Shown here: positions 1 through 7,971 of the stretch, in pieces | How positions within the stretch are numbered: position 1 is the first letter of the stretch | Layout: each line of letters begins with the position of its first letter | Made by a program: the position numbers and the translations under genes | The notes under the pieces: model-generated | What the model saw: only the letters and a program-made list of their open reading frames with translations | What the model was told of the DNA's origin: nothing | The model's database searches: none | Origin: a bacterium | GTDB lineage: Bacteria; Armatimonadota; Abditibacteriia; Abditibacteriales; Abditibacteriaceae | Assembly (NCBI GenBank): GCA_004172935.1 | Contig: SDZD01000001.1 | Location: forward strand, 124,001 to 188,000 | Reading direction: 5' to 3' | Length of the DNA stretch: 64,000 nucleotides

Positions 1-594
1 ATACATGGCGAAGATGAGGGTGCCCCACGCAAAGAGGGGCACAATCCATGCGGCCCACGGAATGGTTCCGCCCGGCGGCAAGCCGTTGAACCAGCCTTCG
101 ACGGCAGTGTGACCAATGGGGCCATAAGTGCCGCCATCGGCGTGCATCGCGGGGGTGGCCCACTGGGGAAGGTATTGGTGCCAGAGGTCGAGCCACTTGT
201 TTTCGCGGGTCGCGTAGTAGAAGGGCGCAATGATTTGCGACACAAAGAAACCTTCGCCGCCATGACCGGGGACGAGGGTGGAAAACAGGCACGAGATGTA
301 GACGGTAAGCAACTCGCCGCGCGAGAAGGTCAGCTTTTTCGAGAGCAGACGCAACAGGGGGTTGACGACAAGAAGCAGGACCAACAGCACACCAACAGCG
401 CCGGGGGGTAGATGTTGGGCGCCGACGAAGGTGTTGGACAACTTGACATCGACGATGGGGATGACATATCCGAAGAAGACGGCCAAAGCAAGGCAGAGGA
501 ACACTACGCGCCTTGTGAGTGAGCGAGGTGATGCTTCTTCGGATATTTCGGGGGTAGAATGGACTACGGACGGGCGCAGATGAGATGAGGCCAT
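1..594 (-). CDS. DUF6785-like polytopic membrane protein, 3' end beyond left edge
   Basis: The reverse strand is open from an ATG at 594 to the window edge (198 codons, no stop), so this is the N-terminal part of a larger protein. After a polar N-terminus of about 27 residues there is a first membrane helix (VVFLCLALAVFFGYVIPI), a second hydrophobic helix near residues 66-80, and then the segment RGELLTVYISCLFSTLVPGHGG, which resembles the conserved 'GELL.VY' region of the large DUF6785 membrane proteins common in Armatimonadota and Planctomycetes. Function is unknown. The reading frame on the opposite strand is a shadow. The LacI gene at 809 is divergent from it, so the 595-808 gap probably holds promoters for both. 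Confidence 0.75.
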   Translation of the reverse strand, partial: MASSHLRPSVVHSTPEISEEASPRSLTRRVVFLCLALAVFFGYVIPIVDVKLSNTFVGAQHLPPGAVGVLLVLLLVVNPLLRLLSKKLTFSRGELLTVYISCLFSTLVPGHGGEGFFVSQIIAPFYYATRENKWLDLWHQYLPQWATPAMHADGGTYGPIGHTAVEGWFNGLPPGGTIPWAAWIVPLFAWGTLIFAMY

Positions 595-748
595 TAACGC
601 GGAGCAGGCGCCCTTGCGAGCGCCAAAAACCTGAGCGAAGACACCTTATCGGCGCCTTACGCGCTTAACTTGAATGGAAAAACAAGTTTAGTGAATCAGT
701 TCGCAGGGCAAAACGCAAAACAGAACGCAGATTTTTTGATGTAATCGG

Positions 749-777
749 TTTAGAATAAGTTCAGAGTCGGGTATATT
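749..777 (+). promoter_or_regulatory. Candidate sigma-70-type promoter for lacI-family gene
   Basis: TTTAGA (749-754) and TATATT (772-777) are separated by 17 bp, a fair match to -35/-10 boxes. The predicted transcription start falls on or next to the palindrome at 785-798. This is a by-eye match only. Confidence 0.35.
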
Positions 778-784
778 TATTTCG

Positions 785-798
785 GTAAATGCATTTAC
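785..798. promoter_or_regulatory. Palindromic operator candidate, LacI type
   Basis: GTAAATGCATTTAC is a perfect 14-bp palindrome with an even centre, ending 10 bp before the start codon of the LacI-family gene and just downstream of a candidate promoter. LacI-family proteins bind such symmetric sites and often repress themselves, so autoregulation is the simple inference. Confidence 0.5.
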
Positions 799-808
799 TG
801 AGAGTCCT

Positions 809-1861
809 ATGCTGAAGATGAGCGATATTGCGCGGCACGCGGGCGTGTCTCCCACGACGGTTTCGTTCGTGCTGAATGACGGTCCCGAAGGCGAACGCAT
901 TTCGGAGCAAACTCGGCAAAAAGTGTTGCGGGCGGCAGAAGAGTTGGGCTATCGCTCTAACCATCTGGCGCGGGCTATGCGGACTGGCGACACGCGAATG
1001 CTTGGGCTGTTGGGTGGCAGGAGCGCGGAAGAACAGGTCGGGCGCATGTTAGAAGGCGCGCTGATCGCTGCCGACAAAGAAGGCTATACGCTGAAACTTC
1101 TGCGCCTTGATGCGATTGACAATAGCGCGCATCAGGCGATTCGCCGCGCGTCGGAGTTGCGCTTAATGGGCATGATCGCGTTGCATTTACCGGCCTCCAT
1201 TCTCAACGAATTGCATATCGAAGCGGCGAAATACAACACGCCGCTGGTTGTTCTGGATGCGCAGTACGAAATGCCCGATGTCGCTCAGGTAACATCGGAT
1301 GATGTGAGCGGCATTGAGGCCGGGGTGGCGCATCTGGTGGCGCTTGGCCATTCGCGCATCGCGTTTATTGGCGGTTTGACGGACACATTGACGGCCCGCA
1401 AAGAAGCCTTCGAAGCGGCGATGAGCCGCCACGGCCTCGCGATTGAAACGGACTTCATCCAGAACAGCCACTTCCGTTTGCGTGAGACATCGCTGGCGGC
1501 GGCGCGTGCCCTACTCTGCCGCGAATCTCATCTGCGGCCAACAGCCATCTTCTGCTCAGGCGACCTAATCGCGCTCGCGACGTTGCAAGTCGCAGCGGAA
1601 GTGGGCGTGCGAGTGCCCCACGACCTTTCGTTAGTGGGCTTTGCCAATTTGACAGCGAGCGAGTTCGCGACGCCGCCGCTGACAACCATCGAGCAACCTT
1701 TTACCGAAATGGGGAAAGTCGCGGTCGAAACTCTGCTCGGCATCATTAGCAGTCGAAGCAACGAAGGTTCTACGGATGGGAAGAAATCGCAGCCTTTCAT
1801 CAAAAGAGTGCTGCCAACGCAACTCATCGAGCGGGCTTCGACAGGGCGAATCGCTCGATGA
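809..1861 (+). CDS. LacI-family transcriptional regulator
   Basis: This is a 350-residue repressor of normal LacI length. The N-terminus (MSDIARHAGVSPTTVSFVLN, from residue 4) is the LacI helix-turn-helix with hinge region to about residue 60. The rest is a periplasmic-binding-protein-like sugar-binding core with the typical 'RIAFIGG' and 'DLSLVGFANL' segments. Two ATGs (809 and 818) could start it; both keep the DNA-binding helix. A perfect palindrome lies 10 bp upstream. The ligand cannot be told from sequence; the neighbours (a DUF6785 membrane protein and DctA) do not settle it. The last codons form one arm of a terminator hairpin (see 1816-1869). Confidence 0.93.
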   Translation: MLKMSDIARHAGVSPTTVSFVLNDGPEGERISEQTRQKVLRAAEELGYRSNHLARAMRTGDTRMLGLLGGRSAEEQVGRMLEGALIAADKEGYTLKLLRLDAIDNSAHQAIRRASELRLMGMIALHLPASILNELHIEAAKYNTPLVVLDAQYEMPDVAQVTSDDVSGIEAGVAHLVALGHSRIAFIGGLTDTLTARKEAFEAAMSRHGLAIETDFIQNSHFRLRETSLAAARALLCRESHLRPTAIFCSGDLIALATLQVAAEVGVRVPHDLSLVGFANLTASEFATPPLTTIEQPFTEMGKVAVETLLGIISSRSNEGSTDGKKSQPFIKRVLPTQLIERASTGRIAR

Positions 1862-1869
1862 GTTGCGTT
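1816..1869. terminator. Terminator hairpin embedded in the lacI 3' coding end
   Basis: An 18-bp perfect inverted repeat (arms 1816-1833 and 1852-1869, 18-nt loop) begins with AACGCAACTCATCGAGCG. Both arms lie in or across the last codons of the LacI gene, whose TGA is at 1859-1861. The hairpin is followed by TTTAGATTTT. It also abuts the stop codon of the convergent TerD-HNH gene. Confidence 0.6.
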
Positions 1870-3506
1870 TAGATTTTGTCGCCCTTGTCCGAATTACAGC
1901 GACGACATAGCAACCGAATATTACCCACTGTCGAAGCACCTCCTCGCGAAAAGGGAATGTCATGGTCATATTCCAGACACGCACCTCGACCACCAATTCC
2001 GCACTGCACACATTTGCCCCCATCGCGCTGCCAGACCGCTGTTTTGACCGACTGGGGAACAGAACGCCCTTGGTCACTGGTTTGAACGAGTTGACGCTTG
2101 CCGATTTTGATGAGTGTTGTCAGAACTGCATCGACATGTAACGGATTTTCTACGTAATAGGTCCCTGCGCCCGCTTTCACAGATAATTCGATTGTGATTT
2201 TGTCGTATGAGGGCAAAACTCGCAGGAATTTTGCGTAGGCGATTTCCCTTCCACCAGCCCCCGACTCCACGATGTAGAGCTTCTTGTTGGTAGCTATAAG
2301 GCGGACAGGAATGCGCTGCGAAGTTGTCTTCGTTTCTTTAAGGAATTGAGCATTGACTTGCAAATGGCAGATTTCGTCACTTGTGAGATGGAAATCTGGT
2401 TGCACATTAGGCAGATTCCCCACTCGAATGTTGGACAGAACTTTTTCTTGTTCCCACCGGGCGCTATGCGGCGCAGTCCATTCAACGGGCAATTCCAGCC
2501 CGCGTAGCACGGTGTTCCACTCCCGATCTTCCTCGCTCGTAATAATTCCATCTGCGGCACTTTGATCTGCTAAATCTTCTAGGTAGCGCAAAGCGGGAGT
2601 CCGAATGGCAGCAAGCAAATCGGTGTGGGTAACTCCTGCATTCCATGCTTGGCGCTTAGCTTCCTGCCATGCGTTGGCATTAAAAGCTGGTTGTAAACAG
2701 AGAGTCGCAAAAGTGCTTTGGAGTTCTACGAGCGCACGATTACGCGATTGAGTGAATGCGGATTCACATGCAGCACAACGTCCGGTTATTGCATTATAGC
2801 GACCTATTGTTTTGTCCCAGAAAGAAATGGCTCGGCCACAGGCAATGCAGTTTTTACCATCGATAGTTCTCTGAGGTTGCGGTTGTGGAGAAGGTGGCGG
2901 CGATGCGGGCACTGGTGATGGCACAAGGAGTGGCGGTTGCACTCTGACAGGTGGAATCGGTGCAGGAGTAGGTTTATCAGCGACTTCGCCTCCGAAATGT
3001 ACTAAAACGGCATCAAGGCCACCCGCGAAGCCTTGCCCGATGGCGTTGAGGCGCCATTCGTCTTTGAAATACAGTTCGGCGACCATGAGGGCTTTTTCAC
3101 TGCTTAGGTCACTTCCCGAAAATTGGAACTGTGCGACCTGTTGCCCACTGACAAGAAGGCGAAAATGCGATGTGCCGAGTTGCCTTAACTCGCCACTTCC
3201 ATCGACGGACAGAACCCATACAAGGCGACGAATTTGGGGCGGCAATTTGTCGAGATGGACACCGAATGTTTCTGTGTCGCCCTCACGGGCGCCCAACAAT
3301 TTGATGGCGTTGCCAGGAGATGAAGGTTGGTTGTAGAAGACGAAGAATCGCTCGTCTGATAACTTGCCATTCTCATCCAATCCGAAGCAGGAGATGTCGA
3401 ATTTGAGCGAAGGAGAGATGGCCTTAATACCGACCATGAATTGTTTTGAGGTGCTGAGTTGCGCAAGTTTGAGACGTTGCCCACGTTGGAGAGAAAGAGA
3501 AGGCAT
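1869..3506 (-). CDS. TerD domain - zinc ribbon - TerB-like - PH-like - HNH endonuclease fusion
   Basis: Counting from an in-frame GTG at 3515 (548 residues), residues 4-180 match TerD (tellurium-resistance/stress family; 'SLSLQRGQRLKL' start, 'ISCFGLDENGKL', 'LVHFGGE'). A Pro-rich linker (180-215) leads to a zinc ribbon (C223, C226, C247, C250). Next come a helical stretch ending in a TerB-like 'AADGIITSEED' motif (about 255-345) and a beta-rich PH-like segment (375-470). The C-terminus is an HNH nuclease with C502/C505, D517-H518, N532 and C537/C540. TerD proteins usually bind calcium; HNH domains cut nucleic acid. The ATG at 3506 was preferred over the GTG because TerD proteins normally begin right before 'SL..GQ'; no clear ribosome site decides it. 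No other ter gene lies nearby. The domain calls for TerD and HNH are firm, the middle two tentative. Confidence 0.85.
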   Translation of the reverse strand: MPSLSLQRGQRLKLAQLSTSKQFMVGIKAISPSLKFDISCFGLDENGKLSDERFFVFYNQPSSPGNAIKLLGAREGDTETFGVHLDKLPPQIRRLVWVLSVDGSGELRQLGTSHFRLLVSGQQVAQFQFSGSDLSSEKALMVAELYFKDEWRLNAIGQGFAGGLDAVLVHFGGEVADKPTPAPIPPVRVQPPLLVPSPVPASPPPSPQPQPQRTIDGKNCIACGRAISFWDKTIGRYNAITGRCAACESAFTQSRNRALVELQSTFATLCLQPAFNANAWQEAKRQAWNAGVTHTDLLAAIRTPALRYLEDLADQSAADGIITSEEDREWNTVLRGLELPVEWTAPHSARWEQEKVLSNIRVGNLPNVQPDFHLTSDEICHLQVNAQFLKETKTTSQRIPVRLIATNKKLYIVESGAGGREIAYAKFLRVLPSYDKITIELSVKAGAGTYYVENPLHVDAVLTTLIKIGKRQLVQTSDQGRSVPQSVKTAVWQRDGGKCVQCGIGGRGACLEYDHDIPFSRGGASTVGNIRLLCRRCNSDKGDKI

Positions 3507-3669
3507 GGGGGGCACAAGTTTGCTTGTGCGACTGATGAGATTACAGGGTGAAAGCTCTCAAATTCTGAGGACCTCCACGACGAATACGATGCAATAATAT
3601 TCCCGCAAGGTGTCGCAGAGGGGATTGGGAGCGATAAAACTGCATTGAAGCCGTAAATTTATAACTCTT

Positions 3670-5019
3670 ATGAATTCTGCCCCTGCGCTTACTCATCACG
3701 AAGAATCGGACCTGCCCCCGACACCACTCCCCACCGAACATAAAAGCGGACAGCCGTTTTGGAAGCACATTTATTTCTGGGTGTTATTGGGCGTTGTATG
3801 CGGAGTGGGGTTTGGTCTGGCGTTCCCCTCGCACGATGGGACACCGGGGTTGGCCGAGCAGATGAAGCCGTTGGGCGATGGTTTCATTGCCCTCGTCAAG
3901 ATGCTGATTGCGCCCATCATTTTCTTTACCGTGGTGAGTGGGATCGCTTCGGTGGGCGATTTGAAGAAGGTGGGGCGCGTTGGGCTAAAGGCGCTGGTGT
4001 ATTTTGAGTTGGTGACGACGCTGGCGATGTTCATAGCGCTTGGCGCGGTTCATTTGTTCAAGCCGGGAGTGGGAGTGAACTACGCTCCATCGGCCAGCGA
4101 AGTCAAAAAACTGGCAACGTTCACCAAGGCAGCGGACGAGCAAAGCGCCGTCGATTTCGTGCTGCACATCATTCCGAAAACTTTCGTGGGGGCGTTCGCG
4201 GAAGGCGAGATTTTGCAGGTTTTGTTGCTGGCGGTACTGATGGGTATTGCACTAGCGAAGATGGGCAAGCGGGCCGAGCCGCTAACTGATGCGCTGCATC
4301 TCGCTTCTCAGGCGTTCTTCATCGTGGTGGGTATGGTGGTGTGGTTAGCACCGATAGCAGCGTTTGGGGCGATGGCAGCGACAGTGGGAAACGCAGGTAT
4401 TACGGCACTGGTGGCGCTGGTGAAGATGATGGTGACGTTTTACGCGACGTGTGTAGTGTTTATCTTCGTCGTGTTGGGGACACTAGCGCACGTTTTCGGG
4501 TTTAGCCTATTGAAGTACCTACGCTTTATCAAAGACGAGATTTTGCTGGTGCTGGGCACTTCTTCGAGCGAGTCGGCTTTGCCACCGATGATGGCGAAGT
4601 TGGAGCGCGCCGGATGTTCGGCGAGCGTGGTGGGTATCGTGCTACCATCGGGATATTCCTTCAATTTGGATGGCACCTCGATTTATCTGGCGATGGCGAT
4701 TGTGTTTCTGGCTCAGGCGACCAACACGCCGCTTTCATTCGGGCAAGAGCTGGGCTTGATGGCGTTGCTATTGGTATCGAGCAAAGGCGCGGCGGCAGTG
4801 ACGGGTGGCGGATTTATTACTCTGGCCGCGACGCTTTCGGCGACACACAACCCCAAATTAGTAGCAGGTCTGGCGATTTTGATCGGTATCGACCGCTTTA
4901 TGAGCGAAGCACGCGCCATTACCAACCTGATTGGCAACGGCTTGGCGACGTTCATCATCGCAAAAAGCGAGGGAGAACTTGATCGAGAGGTGGCGGCCCC
5001 AGTGCTACGCAGTTCTTAA
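3670..5019 (+). CDS. dctA: Dicarboxylate:cation symporter (DctA/GltP type)
   Basis: A 449-residue DAACS-family carrier of the inner membrane. After a polar 30-residue N-terminus it shows the family landmarks: 'LVKMLIAPIIFFTVVSGI' in helix 3, the serine-rich re-entrant loop SSSESALP, 'GYSFNLDGTSIY' in helix 7, and 'GIDRFMSEARAITNLIGNG' near the second hairpin and helix 8. These form the substrate and cation sites in characterised members, which take up C4-dicarboxylates or glutamate/aspartate with H+ or Na+. Substrate choice cannot be fixed by eye. The gene stands alone between the convergently ended TerD-HNH unit and a histidine kinase gene 105 bp downstream, which could sense a related signal; that link is only inference. 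Confidence 0.93.
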   Translation: MNSAPALTHHEESDLPPTPLPTEHKSGQPFWKHIYFWVLLGVVCGVGFGLAFPSHDGTPGLAEQMKPLGDGFIALVKMLIAPIIFFTVVSGIASVGDLKKVGRVGLKALVYFELVTTLAMFIALGAVHLFKPGVGVNYAPSASEVKKLATFTKAADEQSAVDFVLHIIPKTFVGAFAEGEILQVLLLAVLMGIALAKMGKRAEPLTDALHLASQAFFIVVGMVVWLAPIAAFGAMAATVGNAGITALVALVKMMVTFYATCVVFIFVVLGTLAHVFGFSLLKYLRFIKDEILLVLGTSSSESALPPMMAKLERAGCSASVVGIVLPSGYSFNLDGTSIYLAMAIVFLAQATNTPLSFGQELGLMALLLVSSKGAAAVTGGGFITLAATLSATHNPKLVAGLAILIGIDRFMSEARAITNLIGNGLATFIIAKSEGELDREVAAPVLRSS

Positions 5020-5030
5020 GCACCTTGATT

Positions 5031-5066
5031 TCAGCCCGATATTCGGCAATCGGCTGAGCAATTTTT
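5031..5066 (+). terminator. Probable intrinsic terminator after dctA
   Basis: TCAGCCCGAT (5031-5040) pairs with ATCGGCTGA (5049-5057) with one bulged C and an 8-nt loop, followed shortly by a T run (ATTTTTAAG). Confidence 0.5.
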
Positions 5067-5123
5067 AAGCAGAAAAGGTTTGTCCTTTGATATAGGCAAT
5101 GGCAAAACTGAATAGTCCACTCC

Positions 5124-7466
5124 ATGCCTCGCTCTTACTCCCGAACCCGTACTCTGCTTCCTGCCCTGCTCGAAAATCTCGAAGAGTACGCTTTGTTCAT
5201 GATGGACCCGCAGGGAATCATTTTGACGTGGACTCCCGCTGTGCGATTTTTGCTGGGCTACGAGGAAGCCGAGTTTGTAGGCAACACCGCCTCGCTGATT
5301 TTTACCAATCATGACAACGAGAATGGTGTTCCCCAACAAGAGTTGGAAGTTGCGAAGCGAGAGGGGCGCAGCGAGGACATGCGCTGGCACGTGCGCAAGG
5401 ACGGGACACAGTTTTGGGCGAATGGGCAACTGTTAGCGCTACGCGATGGCAAGGGGCAACTGCGTGGCTTTGCCAAAATCCTGCGCGATGACACACCTCG
5501 AAAGCAGATTGAGGACACCTTGCTCCAAACACGGCGCAAATTGCAAAGCGCTTTGGATGTCGGGCGCATCGGGACATGGATGTGGGACATTCCCAATGAC
5601 CGAGTTGAAGCCGACACCAACCTCGCCCAGTTTTTTGGAGTAGCGCCACAGGATGCAGCTGGAGGCCCCATCACCAGCTATCTGGCAGCCGTTCATCCCG
5701 ATGATACCGAGCAACTATCGGCAACTATAAGTACCGCCATCGAAAGTGGAGATACCTTTATAGCCGACTACCGCATCGTGCAGAAAAACGGCGACATACT
5801 TTGGGTCGAGGCTCGCGGACAGGTAGAACGAGACGCAGAAGGGACGCCAATGCACTTGAACGGCGTCATCCTCGATATTTCCGAACGCAAGCGGGCCGAG
5901 GCGGCTTATCGACTGAGCGAAGAACGCTATCGGGTGTTGTTCGAGGCCATTGACAACGGATTTTGCATCATGAAGATGCTTTTTGACGAAAACGATAAGC
6001 CAGTCGATTATCGTTTCCTCGAAATCAATCCGACCTTTGAAAAACAGACCGGACTTAGCAACGCCATTGGCAAAACGGCGAAAGAATTGGTGCCAGATTT
6101 GGACGAGTTCTGGTTTGAGACTTACGGTAAAGTGGCGCTAACGGGCGAGTCGATTCACTTCGAGAACGCCGCCGATGCGATGGGGCGTTGGTTCGATGTT
6201 CACGCTTTTCGCGTTGGTGTGCCAGAAGACCGCCATGTGGCGCTACTCTTCACCGACATCACGGCGCGCAAACAAGGCGAGAACGCACTGCGTCAGGCGC
6301 ACGCTCAGGCCGAAGAAACCAACCGTATGAAGGATGAGTTCATGGCGACGCTATCGCATGAACTCAGAACGCCTCTGAATGCGATTCTTGGTTGGGCGAA
6401 CATCCTGCGTCTCAATCAAGGGAAGTTAGATACGGAAACACAAAACCAGGGCTTAGAAACCATTGAGCGCAACGCGCGCACCCAATCGCAGCTCATCAAC
6501 GATTTGCTGGATGTGTCGCGCATCATGACGGGCAAATTGCGCCTCGAACTGCACCCTGTCGAACTGGCGACGGCGATAAAGAACGCGATTAACACCGTGA
6601 AACCGGGGGCTGATGCCAAGCAAATCGAAATCTCGACTTCGCTGGATAGCTCGGTGGGGACTATTTCAGGCGATCAGGACCGACTCAATCAGGTGTTTTG
6701 GAACTTGTTATCGAACGCCATCAAATTTACTCCGCGCGGTGGGCATATCTCGGTCGCGATGGCGCGTATCGAGGAAGGAGTTCAGGTACAGATTTCCGAT
6801 AGCGGACAGGGCATCTCAGCTGATTTTCTGCCGTTCGTGTTCGAGCGTTTCCGTCAGGCCGATGCCAGTTCGACACGCACTTATGGGGGGCTTGGAATCG
6901 GTTTAGCGCTGGTGCGGAGCTTAATGGAAGCGCACGGTGGCACGGTAAGCGCCAGTAGCGAAGGAGAGGGAAGAGGTTCGATTTTCACCGTGGTATTTCC
7001 GGTGACGGCCACTCACGCGGAAGGCAGTGAAGATAGCCTCGAAACCTTGACGGTGGATAGTGCGTTGCCATTGCTATCGGGGGTGCGCGTGCTGGTAGTG
7101 GACGATGAGGCCGACGCCCGCGAACTGGTGAAGTTATCGCTCACACAACAAGGAGCCAGCGTGGAGGATGCAGATAACGCAGCGACCGCCTTCCTAATGG
7201 TCGAGCTGAGTCGAGCCAAGGGACGTCCCTTCGATATTTTAGTGAGCGATATTGGGATGCCTGAAGAGGATGGATATAGTCTCATTCGACGTGTTCGGGC
7301 TTCGGAAGAGCAGGACGGCCCCTTTTTACCCGCCATCGCGTTAACGGCCTACGCCACCCACAAAGACCGTATGAACGCCCTGATGGCGGGCTTTCAGGCG
7401 CATCTCATCAAGCCCTTTGAACCAGCGGAGTTGTTGGCTAACGTCGCAGCCCTAACAGGACGATAG
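5124..7466 (+). CDS. PAS-containing hybrid sensor histidine kinase
   Basis: A 780-residue soluble hybrid kinase with no membrane helix. PAS domains lie at about 15-125, 140-255 (with a 'ISERKRAE' junction) and 268-385. HisKA follows with the phospho-acceptor H412 in SHELRTPLN. The HATPase domain carries the N-box (NQVFWNLLSNAIKF) and G-boxes (DSGQGIS, GGLGIGLAL). A C-terminal receiver domain has the acidic pair in VVDDE, phospho-acceptor D709 in SDIGMPEEDG, and the conserved lysine K763. It autophosphorylates and passes the phosphate internally; no output regulator sits beside it. The start ATG at 5124 follows a 105-bp gap after dctA. It ends at a strong terminator shared with the convergent HxlR gene. 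Confidence 0.93.
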   Translation: MPRSYSRTRTLLPALLENLEEYALFMMDPQGIILTWTPAVRFLLGYEEAEFVGNTASLIFTNHDNENGVPQQELEVAKREGRSEDMRWHVRKDGTQFWANGQLLALRDGKGQLRGFAKILRDDTPRKQIEDTLLQTRRKLQSALDVGRIGTWMWDIPNDRVEADTNLAQFFGVAPQDAAGGPITSYLAAVHPDDTEQLSATISTAIESGDTFIADYRIVQKNGDILWVEARGQVERDAEGTPMHLNGVILDISERKRAEAAYRLSEERYRVLFEAIDNGFCIMKMLFDENDKPVDYRFLEINPTFEKQTGLSNAIGKTAKELVPDLDEFWFETYGKVALTGESIHFENAADAMGRWFDVHAFRVGVPEDRHVALLFTDITARKQGENALRQAHAQAEETNRMKDEFMATLSHELRTPLNAILGWANILRLNQGKLDTETQNQGLETIERNARTQSQLINDLLDVSRIMTGKLRLELHPVELATAIKNAINTVKPGADAKQIEISTSLDSSVGTISGDQDRLNQVFWNLLSNAIKFTPRGGHISVAMARIEEGVQVQISDSGQGISADFLPFVFERFRQADASSTRTYGGLGIGLALVRSLMEAHGGTVSASSEGEGRGSIFTVVFPVTATHAEGSEDSLETLTVDSALPLLSGVRVLVVDDEADARELVKLSLTQQGASVEDADNAATAFLMVELSRAKGRPFDILVSDIGMPEEDGYSLIRRVRASEEQDGPFLPAIALTAYATHKDRMNALMAGFQAHLIKPFEPAELLANVAALTGR

Positions 7467-7470
7467 TGGA

Positions 7471-7501
7471 GAACGCCCCAAACACATTGTTTGGGGCGTT
7501 C
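7471..7501. terminator. Bidirectional intrinsic terminator
   Basis: A 13-bp perfect stem (GAACGCCCCAAAC, 7471-7483, with 7489-7501) and a 5-nt loop sit between the convergent kinase and HxlR genes. Confidence 0.8.
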
Positions 7502-7508
7502 GTTGCGA

Positions 7509-7874
7509 TTATGACTTCAACTTACAGGGCCTTGCGGGAGGGTTGAATTCGCTTTCGTGCTGTAAGCCCCATTCGATCATAGCCTCGACGACTGGGCGCA
7601 AACTCTCACCCAACGGAGTGAGCGAATACTCGACTCGCGGCGGCACTTCGGCATAGACCTGCCGCAAAATCAGCCCATCAGTTTCCATCTGTCGCAGTTC
7701 CTGAGTCAGCATTTTTGGAGTGACGGTAGTCATCGTCATGGCATTCACCTGACGCTGCAACTCCGAAAAGCGCAGCGTGTTGCCCAGCAACACGTTGACG
7801 ATAAATATCTTCCAACGCCCGCTCATCATATGCAGAGTGCGCTCGGCAGGGCAACCAGTAATCATTGTTTTCAA
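7509..7874 (-). CDS. HxlR/MarR-like winged-helix transcriptional regulator
   Basis: About 121 residues, the normal HxlR size. It shows the family signature: a Cys-Pro near the start (TGCPAERTLHMMSGRWKIFI), then 'LRFSELQRQV', 'TPKMLTQELRQME.DGLI' as recognition helix and wing, and 'YSLTPLGESL'. A TTG start at 7874 is chosen because GGAGGTCA lies 9 nt upstream (7882-7889 reversed); an ATG three codons later (7865) is the alternative and lies too far from that site. A longer upstream reading would run into the divergent gene and is rejected. The cysteine may sense electrophiles or oxidants, as in YodB/HypR relatives. It is divergent from the MBL hydrolase gene, the likely target. Confidence 0.9.
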   Translation of the reverse strand: MKTMITGCPAERTLHMMSGRWKIFIVNVLLGNTLRFSELQRQVNAMTMTTVTPKMLTQELRQMETDGLILRQVYAEVPPRVEYSLTPLGESLRPVVEAMIEWGLQHESEFNPPARPCKLKS

Positions 7875-7881
7875 GCTCGTT

Positions 7882-7889
7882 TGACCTCC
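7882..7889 (-). promoter_or_regulatory. Ribosome binding site deciding a TTG start
   Basis: The reverse strand reads GGAGGTCA, a near-perfect Shine-Dalgarno, with 9 nt between AGGT and TTG at 7874. This supports a TTG start for the HxlR gene. Confidence 0.6.
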
Positions 7890-7891
7890 AA

Positions 7892-7928
7892 TAGTATCTA
7901 AATGGGTAGTATTGCACAAAAAAGTGCA
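7892..7928. promoter_or_regulatory. Candidate operator region between hxlR and MBL genes
   Basis: Two TAGTAT copies (7892-7897 and 7907-7912) lie 15 bp apart in the same orientation, followed by the inverted repeat TGCAC-AAAAAA-GTGCA (7913-7928). The region lies between the divergent starts, where an HxlR regulator would be expected to bind. Confidence 0.4.
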
Positions 7929-7971
7929 TTCTTCACAAATGGGAACTGGCGTTTCACACTGCGCTACGCTT

